Assembly: GCF_003265355.1 (NCBI RefSeq)
Contig: NZ_QFRW01000090.1
Span: 1 to 47,075, forward strand
Reading direction: 5' to 3'
Origin: Glycomyces dulcitolivorans
GTDB taxonomy: Bacteria; Actinomycetota; Actinomycetes; Mycobacteriales; Micromonosporaceae
Length of the DNA: 47,075 nt
The notes under the pieces were generated by a model. It was not told the origin of the DNA. It made no database searches and saw only the letters and a list, made by a program, of their open reading frames with translations. Positions 9,117-17,518 of this stretch are shown here, piece after piece. Position 1 is the first letter of the stretch. Each line of letters opens with the position of its first letter. Made by a program: the position numbers and the translations under genes.

Positions 9117-10379
9117 CTACCCCTGGTCTGCCCAGTAGTCGTCGGCCTCGGCCTGGATGGCCTCCAGGTACGGGAGCGGGTCGGAGGGGTTGGCGATGAA
9201 GGCGCCGAACTGCTCCAGGGCGACGGTGAGGATCGGCGTGGGCGTGGCCTCGTAGTAGCGGTCGTAGAGTTCGTAGCCGTCGCCGGAGACGGTGGTGCCG
9301 AGCTCTTCGAGCATGGGGTCGGCGACGGTGGCCTGCGGGTTGAAGGCGACGTCGCCGCGGGCCTCGCTCCAGGCGGTCTGGGCCTCGGGCGACATCCACC
9401 ACTCGGAGTAGGACAGGCCGAGGGTCTTCTGGGTGGAGTTCTCGGCGACGCACAGCGGGCCGGACTCGACCGCGACGGGGGTCTTCTCCAGGGCGCCGTT
9501 GACGGCGGGGATGACGAACATGTCGTAGTCCTCGCCGGAGACCATGCCGGCGCCGTCGAGGGAGCCGTTGAAGAACGACCCGAAGTTGATCATCGCGAAG
9601 TCGCCCTGCTTGAGGCCGACGGCGGGGTCGATCGTGGAGCCGGCGTCGGAGAACCAGCCGGCCTGCTCCTGTTCGAGCCAGGTGTTCATGATCTCGACGA
9701 TCTCGGGGTCGGTGTACTTGACGTCGCCGGTGGCGAGTCCGTTGTAGAGCTCGGGGTCGGTGCCGGCGACGAGCTGCTGGAACCACTGGAACGTGAACAG
9801 GGTGCTGGTCTGGTAGTAGGGGGTGATGCCGGCGCCGGAGAGCTGGGTGGCGATGGCGTCGAGTTCGGCCCAGGTGGTGGGCTCTTCGAGGCCCTGCTCG
9901 GCGAAGATGTCCTTGTTGTAGTACATGACCCAGTAGGCGATGTTCATCGGGACGCAGTACTGCTTCCCGTCGACGGTGTAGGAGTCGCGCAGGTCGGGCG
10001 AGACCCAGCCTTCGTCGACGGCCTTGGTCCAGATGTCGGTGGTCTCGGCGATGAGGTCCTCTTCGACGAGTTCGGTGAGCGAGGGGCCGGTCTGCCAGGT
10101 GAACAGGCCGGGGCTCTTGTCGGTGCGGAAGGACTGCTTGATGAACGCGTCGTACTGGGCGGCGTCGGAGTACCCGGTGGTGTCGAGGGTGATGTCGGCG
10201 CCGGACTCGCTGGCGGCGTTGAGCTCGTCGAAGTCGGGCTCCCAGGCGGCCTTGTTGGTGTAGAAGTCGAGGGTGCCGGTGGTGGCGCCGTCGTCTTCTC
10301 CGCCGCCGCCGCAGGAGGCGAGCACCAGGCTCGCCGCGGCGGCCGCCGCGATCGTGAGGGGGATCCTCGGGGATCTCAT
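9117..10379 (-). CDS. sugar ABC transporter substrate-binding lipoprotein
   Basis: Extracellular binding protein of the CUT1 importer, 420 aa. Signal peptide with lipobox LVLASC near residue 23, followed by a Gly/Asp-rich linker (GGGGEDDGATTG) that tethers it to the membrane. The mature part has the usual family-1 sugar-binding pattern (TLDFYTNKAAWEPDFDELN, VMYYNKDIFAEQGLEEPTTW as VMYYNKDIFA then EQGLEEPTTW). ATG 10379 has a good ribosome site (AAAGGAG, about 6 nt before it). It lies third in the operon, 31 bp after the PMI-like gene. Confidence 0.92.
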   Translation of the reverse strand: MRSPRIPLTIAAAAAASLVLASCGGGGEDDGATTGTLDFYTNKAAWEPDFDELNAASESGADITLDTTGYSDAAQYDAFIKQSFRTDKSPGLFTWQTGPSLTELVEEDLIAETTDIWTKAVDEGWVSPDLRDSYTVDGKQYCVPMNIAYWVMYYNKDIFAEQGLEEPTTWAELDAIATQLSGAGITPYYQTSTLFTFQWFQQLVAGTDPELYNGLATGDVKYTDPEIVEIMNTWLEQEQAGWFSDAGSTIDPAVGLKQGDFAMINFGSFFNGSLDGAGMVSGEDYDMFVIPAVNGALEKTPVAVESGPLCVAENSTQKTLGLSYSEWWMSPEAQTAWSEARGDVAFNPQATVADPMLEELGTTVSGDGYELYDRYYEATPTPILTVALEQFGAFIANPSDPLPYLEAIQAEADDYWADQG

Positions 10380-10410
10380 GTCGAACTCCTTTGTTCTCAA
10401 GGGGTTTGGG

Positions 10411-12234
10411 CTATGCCTCGCCGGTGCGGGTGCCGCGGACGGAGGCCTTGACGGTGCCGAACCGCTCGCTGCGGGAGCGCGCGGTCGGGCGGATGCGGTA
10501 GGGGCCCACGGCGGCCGGGACGATGAACGTCTCGGCGTAGTGGACGGTGTAGGGCGCGAAGGCATCCGTGGGGCTGACCACTTCGACCTCGTCGCCTTCG
10601 ACGAGGTTGAGGACGTTGACGGTGCCTTCGGTGTCGTGGGCGACCTCGCCGGTGAACCAGTGGCGGCGGACCTCGATGAATTCGAGTTCGTGGAGGCCGG
10701 TGCGCTCTTCGCGGGTGTCGCCGTCTTCTGCGACGACTTCGACGGTGTTGACGAGGTTGGCCGCGGTCCAGTCGCCGTCGCGCTCCCAGACGAGGTTGCG
10801 CTCGCCGTGGTCGAGGTGGACGGGGCGGGGGATGCCGTCGAGGCCGACGCGGCCCCAGTCCCAGAGCTTGAAGGTGAAGATGAACGGGGTCGCGGAGATC
10901 TCCAGGACCATGGAGTTGCGGCCGGAGGAGTGGATGGTGCCGGCGGGGATGAGGAAGTGGTCGTGCTTCTTGGCGGGGAAGGCGTTCACGTACTGCTCGG
11001 CGGGGAAGGGCCGCTCGCCGGTCTCGGCGGTGCGGAGGTCGTCGAGCATGGCGTCCCGGTCGACGTCGTCCTTGACGCCGAGGTAGACCACGGCGTCCTC
11101 GCCGGCGTCGAGCATGTAGTACGACTCGTCCTGCGTGTAGTGCATGCCGAAGGTCTGCTGGATGTAGTCGGTGAGCGGGTGGACCTGGAGGGAGAGGTTG
11201 CCGCCGTCCATGGTGTCGAGGAAGTCGAAGCGGATGGGGAACTCGGCGCCGAAGCGCGCGTAGGTCCGCTCCCCCAGCAGGGCCTTCGGCTGGGTGAACA
11301 CCAGGTCCAGGGACGGGATCTCGACGACCGCGCCCGCGGCGTCCGCGAGGAGGAGCGAGTTCTCCTCGGGGACGCAGTCGAAGCACCAGGCGTAGTTGGG
11401 CTGGGACGGGTCGAGGTCGAGCTTCTCCTTCATCCACTGGCCGCCCCACACGCCGGGGTCGAAGAAGGGGACGACGCGGAAGGGGGCCTGCGCGGCGGCG
11501 GCGATGGCGGTGCGGAAGGCGTCGCCGGTGATCATGCCGGCCTGCCGGTCGGCGGGGACGGCGGCGCCGATGGCGTTGGCGTCCAGCACGAAGTCGACGC
11601 GGTCGAACAGGGTGCGCTTGTGGCGGTCGGCCGCGCGCCACTCGACGAAGAATCCACGCTTGTACTTGCGCAGCCGGTCCTCGTCGGGGTTGCCTGCGCG
11701 CCAGTTCGTCGCGCCGTTGCGCTGGCGCAGCTGGATCTCCCAGCGGGCCATGTCGGCGAGGACGAGGGCGTAGGGGGCGCCGGTGCGGCGGGCGGCGAGG
11801 TCGGCGCCCCAGCCGAGGAGGACCACGGGCCGGTCGTCGCCGTCGGCTTCGACGGCGAGTTTGGCGAGGTGCTCGGTGTCGTAGAAGGCGTCGACGTTCG
11901 CGTGGGAGAGGACGCCGAAGACGCGGTCGTCGGTGAGGTTGTCGGCGATGCGCGCGTCGATGACCTCGATCGGGAGCGCGGCGGCGTCTTCCACGTCGAC
12001 GATCTTCCACTGCGGGAGGGCGTCGGCGATGAGTTTGGCCAGGAGCGGGAGGTCGGTGCCGGGGTAGGCGTCGACGGCGAGGAGCGGGGCGCGGTCTCCG
12101 GCGCGTTCGGTCGCGGCCTGGGCGGCGGCGTTCCAGGCCGCGGGGCCGTGGAGGACGCGGGCGTCGGCCGGCAGCGGCACGGTCGGCTGCTTCTCGTAGC
12201 GGCCGGTCGGTTCGGACGGACTGGCGGTTGGCAC
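10411..12234 (-). CDS. class I mannose-6-phosphate isomerase-like protein with N-terminal extension
   Basis: A 607-aa protein. The C-terminal half is a type I phosphomannose isomerase cupin: zinc ligands sit in NLSLQVHPLTDYIQQTF and QDESYYMLDAGEDA, with DHFLIPAGTIHSSG supplying another His, and the C-terminal jelly roll ends near FGTVKASVRG. This domain interconverts mannose-6-P and fructose-6-P. Residues 1 to about 220 are extra: PLLAVDAYPGTDLPLLAKLI and DARIADNLTDDRVFGVLS look like a degenerate nucleoside-kinase fold without an evident P-loop GKS/T. Long forms of this kind occur in glycan loci. Together with the ROK kinase 10 bp upstream it could feed mannose into glycolysis. ATG 12234 has GGAGCG upstream. 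Confidence 0.8.
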   Translation of the reverse strand: MPTASPSEPTGRYEKQPTVPLPADARVLHGPAAWNAAAQAATERAGDRAPLLAVDAYPGTDLPLLAKLIADALPQWKIVDVEDAAALPIEVIDARIADNLTDDRVFGVLSHANVDAFYDTEHLAKLAVEADGDDRPVVLLGWGADLAARRTGAPYALVLADMARWEIQLRQRNGATNWRAGNPDEDRLRKYKRGFFVEWRAADRHKRTLFDRVDFVLDANAIGAAVPADRQAGMITGDAFRTAIAAAAQAPFRVVPFFDPGVWGGQWMKEKLDLDPSQPNYAWCFDCVPEENSLLLADAAGAVVEIPSLDLVFTQPKALLGERTYARFGAEFPIRFDFLDTMDGGNLSLQVHPLTDYIQQTFGMHYTQDESYYMLDAGEDAVVYLGVKDDVDRDAMLDDLRTAETGERPFPAEQYVNAFPAKKHDHFLIPAGTIHSSGRNSMVLEISATPFIFTFKLWDWGRVGLDGIPRPVHLDHGERNLVWERDGDWTAANLVNTVEVVAEDGDTREERTGLHELEFIEVRRHWFTGEVAHDTEGTVNVLNLVEGDEVEVVSPTDAFAPYTVHYAETFIVPAAVGPYRIRPTARSRSERFGTVKASVRGTRTGEA

Positions 12235-12244
12235 GTGCGCTCCT

Positions 12245-13138
12245 TCAGGAATGTGCGGCGGCGGCGAGGACGGCGAGTCCGCGCAGGACCGAGAGGTCGG
12301 GACGGTCGGGGACGACGTAGGCGGGGGCTTCCAGGCTCGACCAGAGGTACTCGGCGACGTACGCCTCGATCGGGTCGGCGACGGTGTTCCCCGCGCGCAT
12401 GATGCCGCCGGAGAGGACGACGACCTCGGGGTCGTAGGCGTGGCAGAGGGAGACGACGGTGGCGCTCCAGGCGAGGAGGGCCCGGTCGAACAGCGCGAGG
12501 GCCGCGGGGTCGCCGGCTTCGGCGGCGGCGATCATCTCCTTGACGTCGGTGACGGCGTCGCCGCGGGCGGCGAGGTCGCGGCGCAGGGCCCAGGCGCCGG
12601 CGATGGACTCGGCGCAGCCGAGGTTGCCGCAGTTGCAGCGGGAGGCGCCGAGGTCGACGGTGAGGTGGCCGCCGAGGATCCCGGCGTGGTCGTGGGCGCC
12701 GCGCAGGAGCACGCCGTCGATGATCGCGGCGGTGCCGATGCCGGTGCCGAGCGTCATGATCACGGCGTTGCGCGCCCCGGCGGCCGAGCCGGTGGTGGTC
12801 TCGCCGACGAGGGCGGCGCGGGCGTCGTTCTCGATGATGATGTTCGAGCCCGCGGGGAGCCCGAAGGCGTCGCGGGCCCAGGTCACGAGGTCGAGGCCGT
12901 CGAGGCGCGGGTGCTTGTCGTGGGCCCTGACGAGGCGCCCCGCAGCGCGGTCGACGACGCCGGGGACGGCGATGCCGACACTCGTGGGGGCGAGGCCGGC
13001 GGCGAGGTCGTTGGCGGCGAGGGCGGCCGCTTCGAGGTCGCCGTCGCCGACCGGGACCGCGGCGGTGCGCACGGGTTCGCCGCGGTCGAGGACGCCGAGT
13101 TTGATCTCGGTGCCGCCGAAGTCGATGCAGAGCTCCAT
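12245..13138 (-). CDS. ROK-family sugar kinase
   Basis: Cytoplasmic ATP-dependent hexokinase of the ROK family, 297 aa, first gene of the glycan operon. ATP phosphate loop DFGGTEIKLGVLD at residues 6-18, catalytic base Asp105 in IENDARAAL, and the ROK zinc motif CNCGNLGCAE at 168-177 preceded by HAGILGGHLTVD. There is no DNA-binding domain, so it is an enzyme, not a regulator. It likely phosphorylates a released hexose (mannose, fructose or glucose); the PMI-like partner favours mannose or fructose. ATG 13138 is chosen because AGGAGG lies 9-10 nt upstream and MELCIDFGGT is the standard N-terminus. Confidence 0.87.
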   Translation of the reverse strand: MELCIDFGGTEIKLGVLDRGEPVRTAAVPVGDGDLEAAALAANDLAAGLAPTSVGIAVPGVVDRAAGRLVRAHDKHPRLDGLDLVTWARDAFGLPAGSNIIIENDARAALVGETTTGSAAGARNAVIMTLGTGIGTAAIIDGVLLRGAHDHAGILGGHLTVDLGASRCNCGNLGCAESIAGAWALRRDLAARGDAVTDVKEMIAAAEAGDPAALALFDRALLAWSATVVSLCHAYDPEVVVLSGGIMRAGNTVADPIEAYVAEYLWSSLEAPAYVVPDRPDLSVLRGLAVLAAAAHS

Positions 13139-13201
13139 CGCTCGCCTGCCTCCTGGTGCACGGGCTGGGGACCGCAAGATCGTTTTCGGGCGACCTCGCG
13201 A

Positions 13202-13217
13202 TTGGTAACGTTACCAA
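13202..13217. promoter_or_regulatory. 16-bp perfect palindrome, likely LacI-family operator
   Basis: TTGGTAACGTTACCAA is a perfect palindrome with the central CG typical of LacI-family sites. It overlaps the proposed -10 box of the glycan operon and lies between that operon and the LacI-type gene. I see no second copy elsewhere in the window. Confidence 0.82.
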
Positions 13218-13237
13218 CATAGCGCGGCGGATTGCAA
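13208..13237 (-). promoter_or_regulatory. putative promoter of the glycan operon
   Basis: On the minus strand a -35-like TTGCAA (13237-13232) and a -10-like TAACGT (13213-13208) are 18 bp apart. The -10 box lies inside the palindrome, so a bound repressor would block polymerase. The match is fair, not strong. Confidence 0.5.
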
Positions 13238-13263
13238 CCCCGATGCGAGGGGCGGGTGTGGCG

Positions 13264-14280
13264 TCAGGGGAATTCGATCGAGACCGGCAGCTCGACCGTG
13301 CGCGGCTCGTCGGCGGCGGAGCCGTCGAGGCGGGAGAACAGCAGCGTGGCGGCCTCGCGGCCGAGCAGGCGCGCGTCGTGGTCGATGACGGTGACCGGCA
13401 CCGGCATGAGCTCGGAGAGCTCGAAGTCGTCGAAGCTGACGACGGCCGGGCGCGGCCCGGCCACGCCCTCGCGGATGCGCCGCCCGATCTCGCGCATCGC
13501 GCCGATCGTGTTGCGGTTGTTCGCGCTGAAGATCGCCGTGGGCGGGTCGGCGAGGTCGAACATGGCCTTCGCGGCCCGGCTCGCGGCGTCCACGTCCTGC
13601 TGGTCGCGGGCGACGATCGACAGGTCGACGGGGGCGCCGCGCTCCAGCATGGCCCGCTCGTAGCCCTTGTAGCGGCGCTCGCCGGTGAAGACCGAGCTGC
13701 GGTTGCCGAGGAACCCGATGCGGGTGTGCCCGGCGTCCAGGAGCGAGACGGTGCCCCGGTAGGCGCCGCCGACGTCGTCGAGGAGGACGGTGTCCACGTC
13801 CAGGCCCGGGACGCGGCGCGAGGCGAGGACGAGGGGGACGTCCCCGAGGCGCTCGGGCCGCAGGTGGGCGGCGTCGCCGCTGGTGGGGACCAGGATGAGC
13901 CCGTCGACCTGGCGGCCGATGAAGTCCGAGACGAGCTGGCGCTCGCGGGCGTCGTCCTCGCCGGTGTTGCCGAGGAGGATCCGCCGCCCGTGCTCGGCGG
14001 CGACCTCCTCGACCCCGAGCGCGAAGTTCCCGTAGTAGGGGTTGGCGAGGTTGGTGATCGCGACGCCGATGAGGCCGCTGGGCTGGCCCGGGCGCAGGCT
14101 GCGGGCGTTCTCATTGCGGTAGTAGCCGAGCTCCTTGACCGCGGCCATGACGCGCTCCTGCACGTCGGGGCGCACGTTGCGACCCCCGGCGAGCGTGCGC
14201 GAGACGGTCATCGGACTCACCCCGGCGCGACTGGCGACCTCTTTGATGGTCGGCTGCCGCGCCCCTCGAAACGTCGACAT
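13264..14280 (-). CDS. LacI-family transcriptional regulator
   Basis: A 338-aa repressor. The N-terminal helix-turn-helix and hinge helix are clear: TIKEVASRAGVSPMTVSRTL at residues 11-30, then RVMAAVKELGYYRNENARSL as the run into the hinge. Residues from about 68 form a periplasmic-binding-like sensor domain (IGVAITNLANPYYGNFALGV), whose ligand is probably a sugar from the adjacent operon. It is transcribed in the same direction as the operon but upstream of it, with the 16-bp palindrome in the 125-bp gap. Control of the glycan operon is inferred from position and operator type. Confidence 0.93.
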   Translation of the reverse strand: MSTFRGARQPTIKEVASRAGVSPMTVSRTLAGGRNVRPDVQERVMAAVKELGYYRNENARSLRPGQPSGLIGVAITNLANPYYGNFALGVEEVAAEHGRRILLGNTGEDDARERQLVSDFIGRQVDGLILVPTSGDAAHLRPERLGDVPLVLASRRVPGLDVDTVLLDDVGGAYRGTVSLLDAGHTRIGFLGNRSSVFTGERRYKGYERAMLERGAPVDLSIVARDQQDVDAASRAAKAMFDLADPPTAIFSANNRNTIGAMREIGRRIREGVAGPRPAVVSFDDFELSELMPVPVTVIDHDARLLGREAATLLFSRLDGSAADEPRTVELPVSIEFP

Positions 14281-14447
14281 GCCCGCCCTTCCACGCGTAG
14301 TGCGTTGATCCTATGCGAACCGCGGACGGGGCGGCGTCCCCATGGAAGGGGCCCATCTCACCGCGGCCCGGGGCGGCATGGCGGACCGCCGAAGGTTCCG
14401 GGTACTTTTTCCAATGGACATAATTACCCCGAACGAAGGACCAGCGC
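14281..14447. promoter_or_regulatory. divergent promoter region, lacI-type gene / GH35 gene
   Basis: 167 bp between the divergent genes. Towards the GH35 gene there is a possible -10 CATAAT (14419-14424), 17 bp after a weak -35-like TTCCGG (14396-14401), and a ribosome site GAAGGA 8 nt before ATG 14448. No copy of the TTGGTAAC palindrome is present, so shared control of the GH35 gene by the LacI protein is not supported by a visible site. Confidence 0.4.
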
Positions 14448-16193
14448 ATGAGCCGCTTCGCGATCGGCGAGCACGACTTCCTGCTCGACGGCGAGCCCCG
14501 CCGCGTGCTCTCGGGCGCGATCCACTACTTCCGCGTCCACCCCGACCACTGGACCGACCGCATCCGCAAGGCGCGGCTGATGGGCCTGAACACCGTCGAG
14601 ACGTACGTGCCGTGGAACCTCCACGCCGTCGAACCCGGCTCGTGGACCGAGGAGGGGCGCCTGGACCTGCGCCGCTTCCTCGAAACGGTCGCCGCCGAGG
14701 GCATGCACGCGATCGTGCGCCCCGGCCCCTACATCTGCGCCGAGTTCGACAACGGCGGCCTCCCGGCATGGCTGTTCGCCGACCCCGAGGTCGGCGTGCG
14801 CCGCGGCGAGCCGAAGTTCCTGGCCGCGATCGAGGACTACCTGGCGCGCGTGTGCGCGATCGTGGCCCCGCTCCAGATCGACGCGGGCGGGCCCGTCATC
14901 CTCATGCAGGTCGAGAACGAGTACGGCGCCTACGGCGACGACACAGCCTACATCGAGACCCTCACGGCCATGTTCCGCGGCAACGGAATCACCGTCCCGC
15001 TGACCACCGTGGACCAGCCCGAACCGTGGATGCTCAAGCGCGGCTCCGCGCCCGGACTCCACATGACCGCGTCCTTCGGCTCGCGCTCCGACTCGCGCCT
15101 CGACGTCCTGCGCGAGCACCAGCCGACCGGGCCGCTCATGTCCTCGGAGTACTGGGACGGCTGGTTCGACTCCTGGGGCACCCACCACCACACGACCAAG
15201 GCCGACGAGGCCGCGGCCGACCTCGACGTGCTCCTGGGCCGCGGCGCCTCAGTGAACCTCTACATGTTCCACGGCGGCACCAACTTCGGACTTACCAGCG
15301 GCGCCAACGACAAGGGCACCTACATGCCCATCACCACCAGCTACGACTACGACGCGCCCCTGGACGAGGCGGGCCGCCCGACCGCGAAGTACTGGGCGTT
15401 CCGCGAGGTCCTCGGCCGCTACACCGACCTGCCCGACGAGGTCCCGGACCCGGCGGCGCCCGCGCCGACCGGCGAGGCCCCGCTGCGGCGGGCCGGGTCG
15501 TTCCTCGCCGCGGCCCAGGCGCTCCCGGCGATCGCGACCGCTGAGGTCCCGACGTTCGCCGAGGCGCGGCACGACGCGGCGTTCCTGCTGCACGAGAAGG
15601 CGTTCAGCGCCGAGGCGGGCGTGCTGACGATCGGCGAGGTGCGCGACCGGGTCCACGTGGTCGTCGACGGCGTCGGCGTCGGGGTGCTCTCGCGCGAACT
15701 GCACCAGCGGGCGCTGGCGATCCCGGCGGTCACGGCGTCGCTGACGCTCCTGGTCGAGAACCAGGGCCGCGTCAACTACGGGCCGCGCCTGGGCGAGGAC
15801 AAGGGCCTCATCGGCGGGGTGCGCCTCGACGGGGAGCCGTTGGCGCACTGGTCGACCCGGGCACTCGGCGAGGGCGACCTGCTCGCGCTGGCCGCCGAGG
15901 CGGGCGCGGCGGGTCCGGCGCTGCCGGGCCTGGTGTTCGCGCGCGCCGAGTTCGACGCGGAGGACGCATCGGACCGGTTCCTGGACACGTCGGCGCTCGG
16001 CAAGGGCATCGCCTGGATCAACGGGTTCTGCCTGGGCCGCTACTGGTCCCGCGGCCCGCAGCGCACGCTGTACGTCCCGGGCCCGGTCCTGCGCCCGGGA
16101 CGCAACGAGGCGGTGCTGCTCGAACTCGACGGCGCGCCGGAGGCGGTCCTGCGCTTCGTCGCCGAGCCCGAGCTCGGTCCGCTGGAGTTCTAG
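14448..16193 (+). CDS. GH35 beta-galactosidase
   Basis: A 581-aa family 35 glycoside hydrolase removing terminal beta-galactose. The acid/base is Glu158 in QVENEYGAYG, the nucleophile Glu234 in MSSEYWDGWFDSWG; NLYMFHGGTNFGLTSGAND and the early SGAIHYFRVHPDHW are further family signatures. The TIM barrel spans about residues 10-320, followed by two jelly-roll domains ending with KGIAWINGFCLGRYWSRGPQ (20 residues). No signal peptide, so it is predicted to be cytoplasmic. It diverges from the LacI-type gene and probably finishes degradation of oligosaccharides imported by the neighbouring operon. Its stop overlaps the convergent acetyltransferase stop. Confidence 0.95.
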   Translation: MSRFAIGEHDFLLDGEPRRVLSGAIHYFRVHPDHWTDRIRKARLMGLNTVETYVPWNLHAVEPGSWTEEGRLDLRRFLETVAAEGMHAIVRPGPYICAEFDNGGLPAWLFADPEVGVRRGEPKFLAAIEDYLARVCAIVAPLQIDAGGPVILMQVENEYGAYGDDTAYIETLTAMFRGNGITVPLTTVDQPEPWMLKRGSAPGLHMTASFGSRSDSRLDVLREHQPTGPLMSSEYWDGWFDSWGTHHHTTKADEAAADLDVLLGRGASVNLYMFHGGTNFGLTSGANDKGTYMPITTSYDYDAPLDEAGRPTAKYWAFREVLGRYTDLPDEVPDPAAPAPTGEAPLRRAGSFLAAAQALPAIATAEVPTFAEARHDAAFLLHEKAFSAEAGVLTIGEVRDRVHVVVDGVGVGVLSRELHQRALAIPAVTASLTLLVENQGRVNYGPRLGEDKGLIGGVRLDGEPLAHWSTRALGEGDLLALAAEAGAAGPALPGLVFARAEFDAEDASDRFLDTSALGKGIAWINGFCLGRYWSRGPQRTLYVPGPVLRPGRNEAVLLELDGAPEAVLRFVAEPELGPLEF

Positions 16194-17005
16194 GCTCCGT
16201 AGCGTTCTTCGAGCCAGGCGACGGCGAACGGGAGGATGCCGGCGGCGTCGACAAGGACGCTGTCGGCCTCGCCGACCTTGCCGCGCCTGCCCGCGCCGGT
16301 CGCGAGGTAGTCCTCCACGATGGACCCGAAGTAGTCCTCGGGCGGCCCGGTCACGACCGGGTCGTCCGTGTCGAACTCCTCGACGGTCCGCCACACGGTG
16401 CCGTGCGGGGTCGCGAGCGGGTACTCGGGGTGGATGACGCGCTTGCCGGGGAGGTCGGCGAGGTGCTCGGCGTGGTGGAGCAACGTCATGGTGTCCAGGG
16501 GCGCGCCGACCATGAGGACCCGGCCGCCGGCGGCGGCCAGGCGCGCGAACGGCGAGTCCTCCCCGTAGCCGTAGTCGAGCGGGTGGTCGGCGGTGAGCTC
16601 CTCGGCGCGGGCGCCCAGGGCCGCCACGCACGCGCCGGGGTTGCCGCTGCGGCGCACGCCCTTGCGGGTGCCGACCGTGGCCGCGAGCAGACCGATGTAG
16701 CGCGCTGAACGGGCGGTCGCCGGGTCGTAGGGCGGGACCTCGTCGCGGAATACGTCCAGGACCCGGCCGTCGTCGTCCCAGATCTCGGCGCCGACCTCCC
16801 AGTCCTGGTAGCTCAGGAGCGTCCCGCCGGGGCCGGTCGCGTCCAGCACGGCGTCGATGAGCGCGTCGGGCCCGCCGAGCACCGTCCCCACGCGACTGAA
16901 CGCCGCGTGGACCATGACCGAATCGGCGTCGCCGAGGCCGAGCCGACGCAGGTCGGCCGCCAGGCGCGACCGCGTCACCACCGAGTCTTGCGAAGCGTCT
17001 CCCAT
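16190..17005 (-). CDS. AAC(3)-family aminoglycoside N-acetyltransferase-like protein
   Basis: A 271-aa acetyl-CoA-dependent N-acetyltransferase of the antibiotic acetyltransferase (AAC(3)/YokD) family. Signatures: VMVHAAFSRVGTVLGG near residues 31-46, GPGGTLLSYQDWE, RRSGNPGACVAALG, DYGYGEDSPFARL, and LLHHAEHLADLPGKRV with the conserved His-Glu-His cluster. Members modify the 3-amino group of aminoglycosides, but many chromosomal actinomycete homologues have unknown substrates, so resistance is not proven. ATG 17005 is preferred; longer in-frame starts run into the protease relic and lack homology. No aminoglycoside biosynthesis genes are nearby. Confidence 0.85.
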   Translation of the reverse strand: MGDASQDSVVTRSRLAADLRRLGLGDADSVMVHAAFSRVGTVLGGPDALIDAVLDATGPGGTLLSYQDWEVGAEIWDDDGRVLDVFRDEVPPYDPATARSARYIGLLAATVGTRKGVRRSGNPGACVAALGARAEELTADHPLDYGYGEDSPFARLAAAGGRVLMVGAPLDTMTLLHHAEHLADLPGKRVIHPEYPLATPHGTVWRTVEEFDTDDPVVTGPPEDYFGSIVEDYLATGAGRRGKVGEADSVLVDAAGILPFAVAWLEERYGA

Positions 17006-17066
17006 CACCGGATTCTCGCCGATGTCCTTGCGCCGCTCGCGATCGACTCGCGGGGGTGTCGACTCC

Positions 17067-17438
17067 GGGTCCGTGGACCTGGAGTCGGACGACCTCGTGG
17101 AGACCGGCGTCGAGGAAGTCCACATCGCGCACGACTACAACGAGCCGATCGACAGTGCGAACGACTGGGCGCTGCTCCTGCTCGAAGAGGACCTGGACGT
17201 CGAGCCGATCGACCTCGCCGTCGACCCGGCCGTGTACGACGTGCTGGAGACCGCCGGCTGGGGCGACCTGGGCGACGGCACGTTCCCGACCGTGGCCCGG
17301 TGGGTCGAGGTGCCGTTCGTGACCGACGCGGACTGCCAGGCGGCCTACCCCGGTGAGGTCGACGCGCAGACAATGCTGTGCGCGGGCGACCTGGACAACG
17401 GCGCCACCGACGACGTCCTGGAGGACTGGGGCGTCTAA
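17067..17438 (+). pseudogene. relic of a trypsin-like (S1) serine protease
   Basis: The frame encodes the middle of a chymotrypsin-fold protease: GSVDLESDDLVETG, EEVHIAHDYNEP, then SANDWALLLLEEDL, in which the Asp would be the catalytic Asp102. Further on are TAGWGDLGDGTFP, VEVPFVTDADCQAAYPGEV and MLCAGDLDNGA. The upstream part with His57 is absent, and right after the MLCAG stretch the sequence leaves the family (ATDDVLEDWGV, stop) where CxGDSGGP with Ser195 is expected. No start codon with a ribosome site fits. Both ends are therefore lost, and the piece is a decayed gene. A perfect hairpin terminator still follows. Confidence 0.8.
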
Positions 17439-17455
17439 CGACCCAAAGTGATGCG

Positions 17456-17482
17456 GCCGGGAGGGCGATGCGCCCTCCCGGC
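17456..17482. terminator. hairpin terminator after the protease relic
   Basis: Arms GCCGGGAGGGCG and CGCCCTCCCGGC form a perfect 12-bp stem with an ATG triloop, 18 bp after the relic's stop. No T-run follows, as is common in high-GC actinomycetes. Confidence 0.8.
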
Positions 17483-17518
17483 CCTTCGCCGCCCGGGTCA
17501 CCGGTAGCGTGTGCCCGC

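Noticed and set aside
14281-14447. LacI-type operator for the GH35 gene
   Set aside because: Only short GGGTA/TACCC symmetry is visible; no TTGGTAAC-like palindrome is present.
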